Assembly (NCBI GenBank): GCA_900764415.1
Contig: CAAFOA010000349.1
Span: forward strand, 1 to 6,170
Source: an uncultured Collinsella sp.
GTDB taxonomy: Bacteria; Actinomycetota; Coriobacteriia; Coriobacteriales; Coriobacteriaceae
Reading direction: 5' to 3'
Length of the DNA stretch: 6,170 bases
A program made the translations under genes and the position numbers. The stretch's first letter is position 1. Every line of letters begins with the position of its first letter. Positions 4,656-6,170 of this stretch are shown piece after piece. Under the pieces are notes generated by a model. That model was not told where the DNA came from and searched no databases. It saw only the letters and a list, made by a program, of their open reading frames with translations.

Positions 4656-5834
4656 ATGAACGTACTTGTTGTCAACGCCGGCAGCTCAAGTCTTAAATAT
4701 CAGCTTCTGGATACCGATACCCGCGAGGTTTTCGCCAAGGGCAACTGTGAGCGTATCGGCTCGGACATGGGTATCTTTGGTCATTCCGAGAACGGTGGCG
4801 CCAAGCAGACCGAGGAGGTTCCCTTCCCCGATCATCGCTCTGCTATCGCTCGCGTGCTCGAGGAGCTCGAGAAGACCGACTTTACGATCGATGGCATCGG
4901 CCATCGTATCGTTCAGGGCGGCTGGCACTTCGATGATTCCGCAGTCGTTGACGACGAGGTCATGGCTAAGATCCTTGAGGTGGCCCCGCTCGCTCCGCTG
5001 CACAATTACGGCGAGGCGGCGGCAATCGAATATTGCCGCGAGAAGTATCCGGAGCTGCCCAACGTGGCTGTCTTCGACACCTCGTTCCACATGACCATGC
5101 CCGAGGTTGCCTACACCTACGCGCTGCCCAAGGACGTGTGCGACAAGTACCATGTGCGCAAGTACGGCGCCCACGGTACGAGCCACCGCTACGAGTGGAT
5201 GATGGCAAAGGAGATTCTGGGCTCGTGCTGCCACCGTCTGCTTTCGTGCCATCTGGGCAACGGCGCTTCGCTCGCCGCCATTGAGGACGGCGTTTGCCGC
5301 GACACCACGATGGGCCTCACACCGCTCGACGGCCTGATGATGGGCACCCGTTGTGGTTCCATTGACCCTGCCACCGTGTGCTACCTCCAGCGCGAGGGCG
5401 GCTACAGCTATCAAGAAGTCGATGACATGATGAACAAGCAGTCTGGTCTGCTTGCCATCTCGGGTATCTCCAACGACGCCCGCGACATCCGTACGCGCGC
5501 CTCCGAGGGTGACGAGCGCTGCCTGCTCGCCTTCGATATGTTCGCCTACAAGGCCATGCAGCAGGCCGGCTCCATGATCGCTTCCATGGCGGGCGTGGAC
5601 ACCATCACCTTTACCGCCGGCATCGGCGAGAACGACTGGTCGATCCGCAAGGCCTTCTGCGACTGCTTTGAGTGGCTGGGCGTGCGTATCGACAACAACA
5701 AGAACCGCGAGGCCGTGGGCAACGGCCCGCAGGTCATCAGCGCCGCCGGCTCTTCCGTCACGGTCATGGTCATCCCCACCGACGAGGAATACATGATCGC
5801 CCACGACGTCGAGCGTCTAACCAAGAACAACTAA
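4656..5834 (+). CDS. ackA: Acetate kinase, copy 2
   Basis: This encodes 392 residues, collinear with copy 1 and about 60% identical by hand alignment (about 234 of 392, with two compensating single-residue gaps after position 270). It has the same expected reaction, acyl phosphate plus ADP to acid plus ATP. Landmarks are MNVLVVNAGSSSLKY, GHRIVQGGW (Arg84), APLHN (His116), DTSFH (Asp141), KYGAHGTSHRY (His173 and His177), CHLGNGAS (His199, Asn202), GTRCGSIDPAT (Arg232), FTAGIGEND and IPTDEE. Unlike copy 1 it keeps the canonical His177 and Asn202, but it shares Ala172 in place of Phe and the unusual HRIVQGGW and TRCGSIDP strings. Identity drops sharply at residues 181-198. AAAGGAG (4645-4651) precedes the ATG by 4 nt. 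Codon use is GC-rich but less extreme than copy 1 (for example AAA, TCT and CTT occur early). It has its own upstream AT-rich control region and its own terminator, so it is probably transcribed independently. A related acyl kinase activity is the main alternative. Confidence 0.92.
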   Translation: MNVLVVNAGSSSLKYQLLDTDTREVFAKGNCERIGSDMGIFGHSENGGAKQTEEVPFPDHRSAIARVLEELEKTDFTIDGIGHRIVQGGWHFDDSAVVDDEVMAKILEVAPLAPLHNYGEAAAIEYCREKYPELPNVAVFDTSFHMTMPEVAYTYALPKDVCDKYHVRKYGAHGTSHRYEWMMAKEILGSCCHRLLSCHLGNGASLAAIEDGVCRDTTMGLTPLDGLMMGTRCGSIDPATVCYLQREGGYSYQEVDDMMNKQSGLLAISGISNDARDIRTRASEGDERCLLAFDMFAYKAMQQAGSMIASMAGVDTITFTAGIGENDWSIRKAFCDCFEWLGVRIDNNKNREAVGNGPQVISAAGSSVTVMVIPTDEEYMIAHDVERLTKNN

Positions 5835-5856
5835 CGCGCGCATTTGCAAGTAAACG

Positions 5857-5891
5857 AAAGGCCTCCAGAGCAACAGCTCCGGAGGCCTTTT
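5857..5891 (+). terminator. Intrinsic terminator after acetate kinase copy 2
   Basis: AAAGGCCTCC (5857-5866) pairs perfectly with GGAGGCCTTT (5881-5890). Inside, after a single A/C mismatch, GAGC (5868-5871) pairs with GCTC (5876-5879) around an AACA loop. TTTT (5888-5891) follows the GC-rich part. This is a textbook intrinsic terminator 22 bp after the stop codon. Confidence 0.92.
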
Positions 5892-6039
5892 GCTAGCAGG
5901 CAGAAATTCCAGTCCCAAAGTGATCATCGCCGGCAACGCCTGCGCTCCCAACAACGGCACCCATCCGTTCAGATTTTCAGCCCCAGCTCGTAGTCAAGCC
6001 GCCGTCCATTCCAGATGCCCTGAATGCTACGTGGCGGTA
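5892..6039. other. Unassigned region between the last terminator and the terminal palindrome
   Basis: No gene with a ribosome binding site and family signature is seen on either strand, and no tRNA-like or rRNA-like fold is recognised. Base composition is GC-rich like the genes. On the minus strand short open stretches occur (for example one reading GIWNGRRLDYELGLKI and ending at 5969), which could be the remnant of a converging gene or chance. The stretch may be one half of a repeat whose other half lies beyond the window edge. Confidence 0.4.
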
Positions 6040-6170
6040 GAAGGCCGTACGGGCTAACCCCTGAAAACAATCCGCAGACCAGAAACGCCCCCGTTCGTAG
6101 CTCCGGAGGAGCAGAACGGGGGCGTTTCATTGGTCGAGGACGTTTTCAGGGGTTAGCCCGTACGGCCTTC
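6040..6170. repeat. Perfect 29-bp inverted repeat flanking a hairpin, running into the window edge
   Basis: The left arm 6040-6068 (begins GAAGGCCGTACGGGC, ends CCCCTGAAAAC) is the exact reverse complement of the right arm 6142-6170 (begins GTTTTCAGGGG, ends CGTACGGCCTTC). The arms are 73 bp apart. Each arm contains the 8-bp palindrome CCGTACGG. The match reaches the last base of the window, so the true arm may be longer. No target-site duplication can be judged because the right flank is not visible. Confidence 0.9.
6077..6135 (+). terminator. Terminator-like hairpin inside the inverted repeat
   Basis: A 15-bp perfect stem, 6082-6096 (GAAACGCCCCCGTTC) with 6114-6128, is capped by a second small stem GCTCC/GGAGC (6100-6104 with 6108-6112). 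It is extended after a 2-nt bulge by GACCA/TGGTC (6077-6081 with 6131-6135). The AAA before and TTT after the GC-rich core give the look of an intrinsic terminator usable in either direction, but the T run is short (TTTCATT). It may end a gene converging from the right. Confidence 0.6.

Noticed and set aside
4686..5804. Long open frame of about 372 codons on the minus strand opposite acetate kinase copy 2
   Set aside because: Same shadow effect as for copy 1. That both paralogs show it reflects shared codon bias, not a conserved antisense gene.
3313..5834. Butyrate kinase as the identity of either kinase
   Set aside because: The N-terminal NAGSS-x-LKY signature and 392-residue length fit the acetate/propionate kinase branch; butyrate kinases are shorter and carry an NPGSTSTK-type start.
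5969..6130. Minus-strand open frame of 53 codons starting MKRPRS and ending GRRLDYELGLKI
   Set aside because: It runs straight through the terminator-like hairpin and one arm of the inverted repeat, has no good ribosome binding site visible and matches no family I recognise. Its last third looks protein-like, so a remnant of a real gene cannot be excluded.
6040..6170. Integron attC site
   Set aside because: The arms contain GGCTAAC / GTTAGCC, near but not equal to the RYYYAAC / GTTRRRY core. The arms are perfectly paired without the unpaired bases typical of attC, and no integrase or cassette context is seen.
1..6170. CRISPR array, tRNA or rRNA genes, complete insertion sequence
   Set aside because: No regularly spaced direct repeats, no tRNA-like cloverleaf or rRNA sequence and no transposase were recognised on either strand.

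Overview
The window (6170 bp) looks like chromosome of a high-GC, anaerobic actinobacterium of the class Coriobacteriia, probably Collinsella or a close relative. This placement is inferred from GC-rich codon choice (AAG, GAG, CGC and GTC dominate in the acetate kinase genes), AGGAG-type ribosome binding sites and the character of the proteins. No rRNA or marker gene in the window confirms it. All recognised genes are on the + strand.

Layout. (1) Positions 2-980 hold the end of xseA, then xseB, then a small HIT-family nucleotide hydrolase. xseA and xseB encode the two subunits of exodeoxyribonuclease VII. (2) Positions 1022-3192 hold a LysR-type regulator followed by a 12-helix major facilitator superfamily transporter. 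Sampled stretches of this pair are clearly more AT-rich than the flanking genes. Two back-to-back perfect dyads sit between the two genes, and a strong intrinsic terminator follows the transporter. (3) Positions 3313-5834 hold two acetate kinase genes in tandem. Both are 392 codons long and about 60% identical in protein by hand alignment. Each is closed by its own strong terminator, so they look like separately transcribed paralogs. No phosphotransacetylase gene is in the window. (4) Positions 5892-6170 have no convincing gene. They end in a nested palindrome: a terminator-like hairpin (6082-6128) flanked by a perfect 29-bp inverted repeat (6040-6068 and 6142-6170). The match runs to the last base of the window, so the repeat may be longer.

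How the parts work together. xseA/xseB and the HIT gene are housekeeping functions (DNA repair, nucleotide metabolism). The LysR protein probably controls the adjacent transporter. The acetate kinases would make ATP from acetyl phosphate (or another acyl phosphate) at the end of fermentation. The points most worth a second look are the divergent active-site signatures shared by both kinases, the extra substitutions found only in the first copy, an alternating TGATA/TTATCA array in front of the second copy, and the nested palindrome at the right edge.
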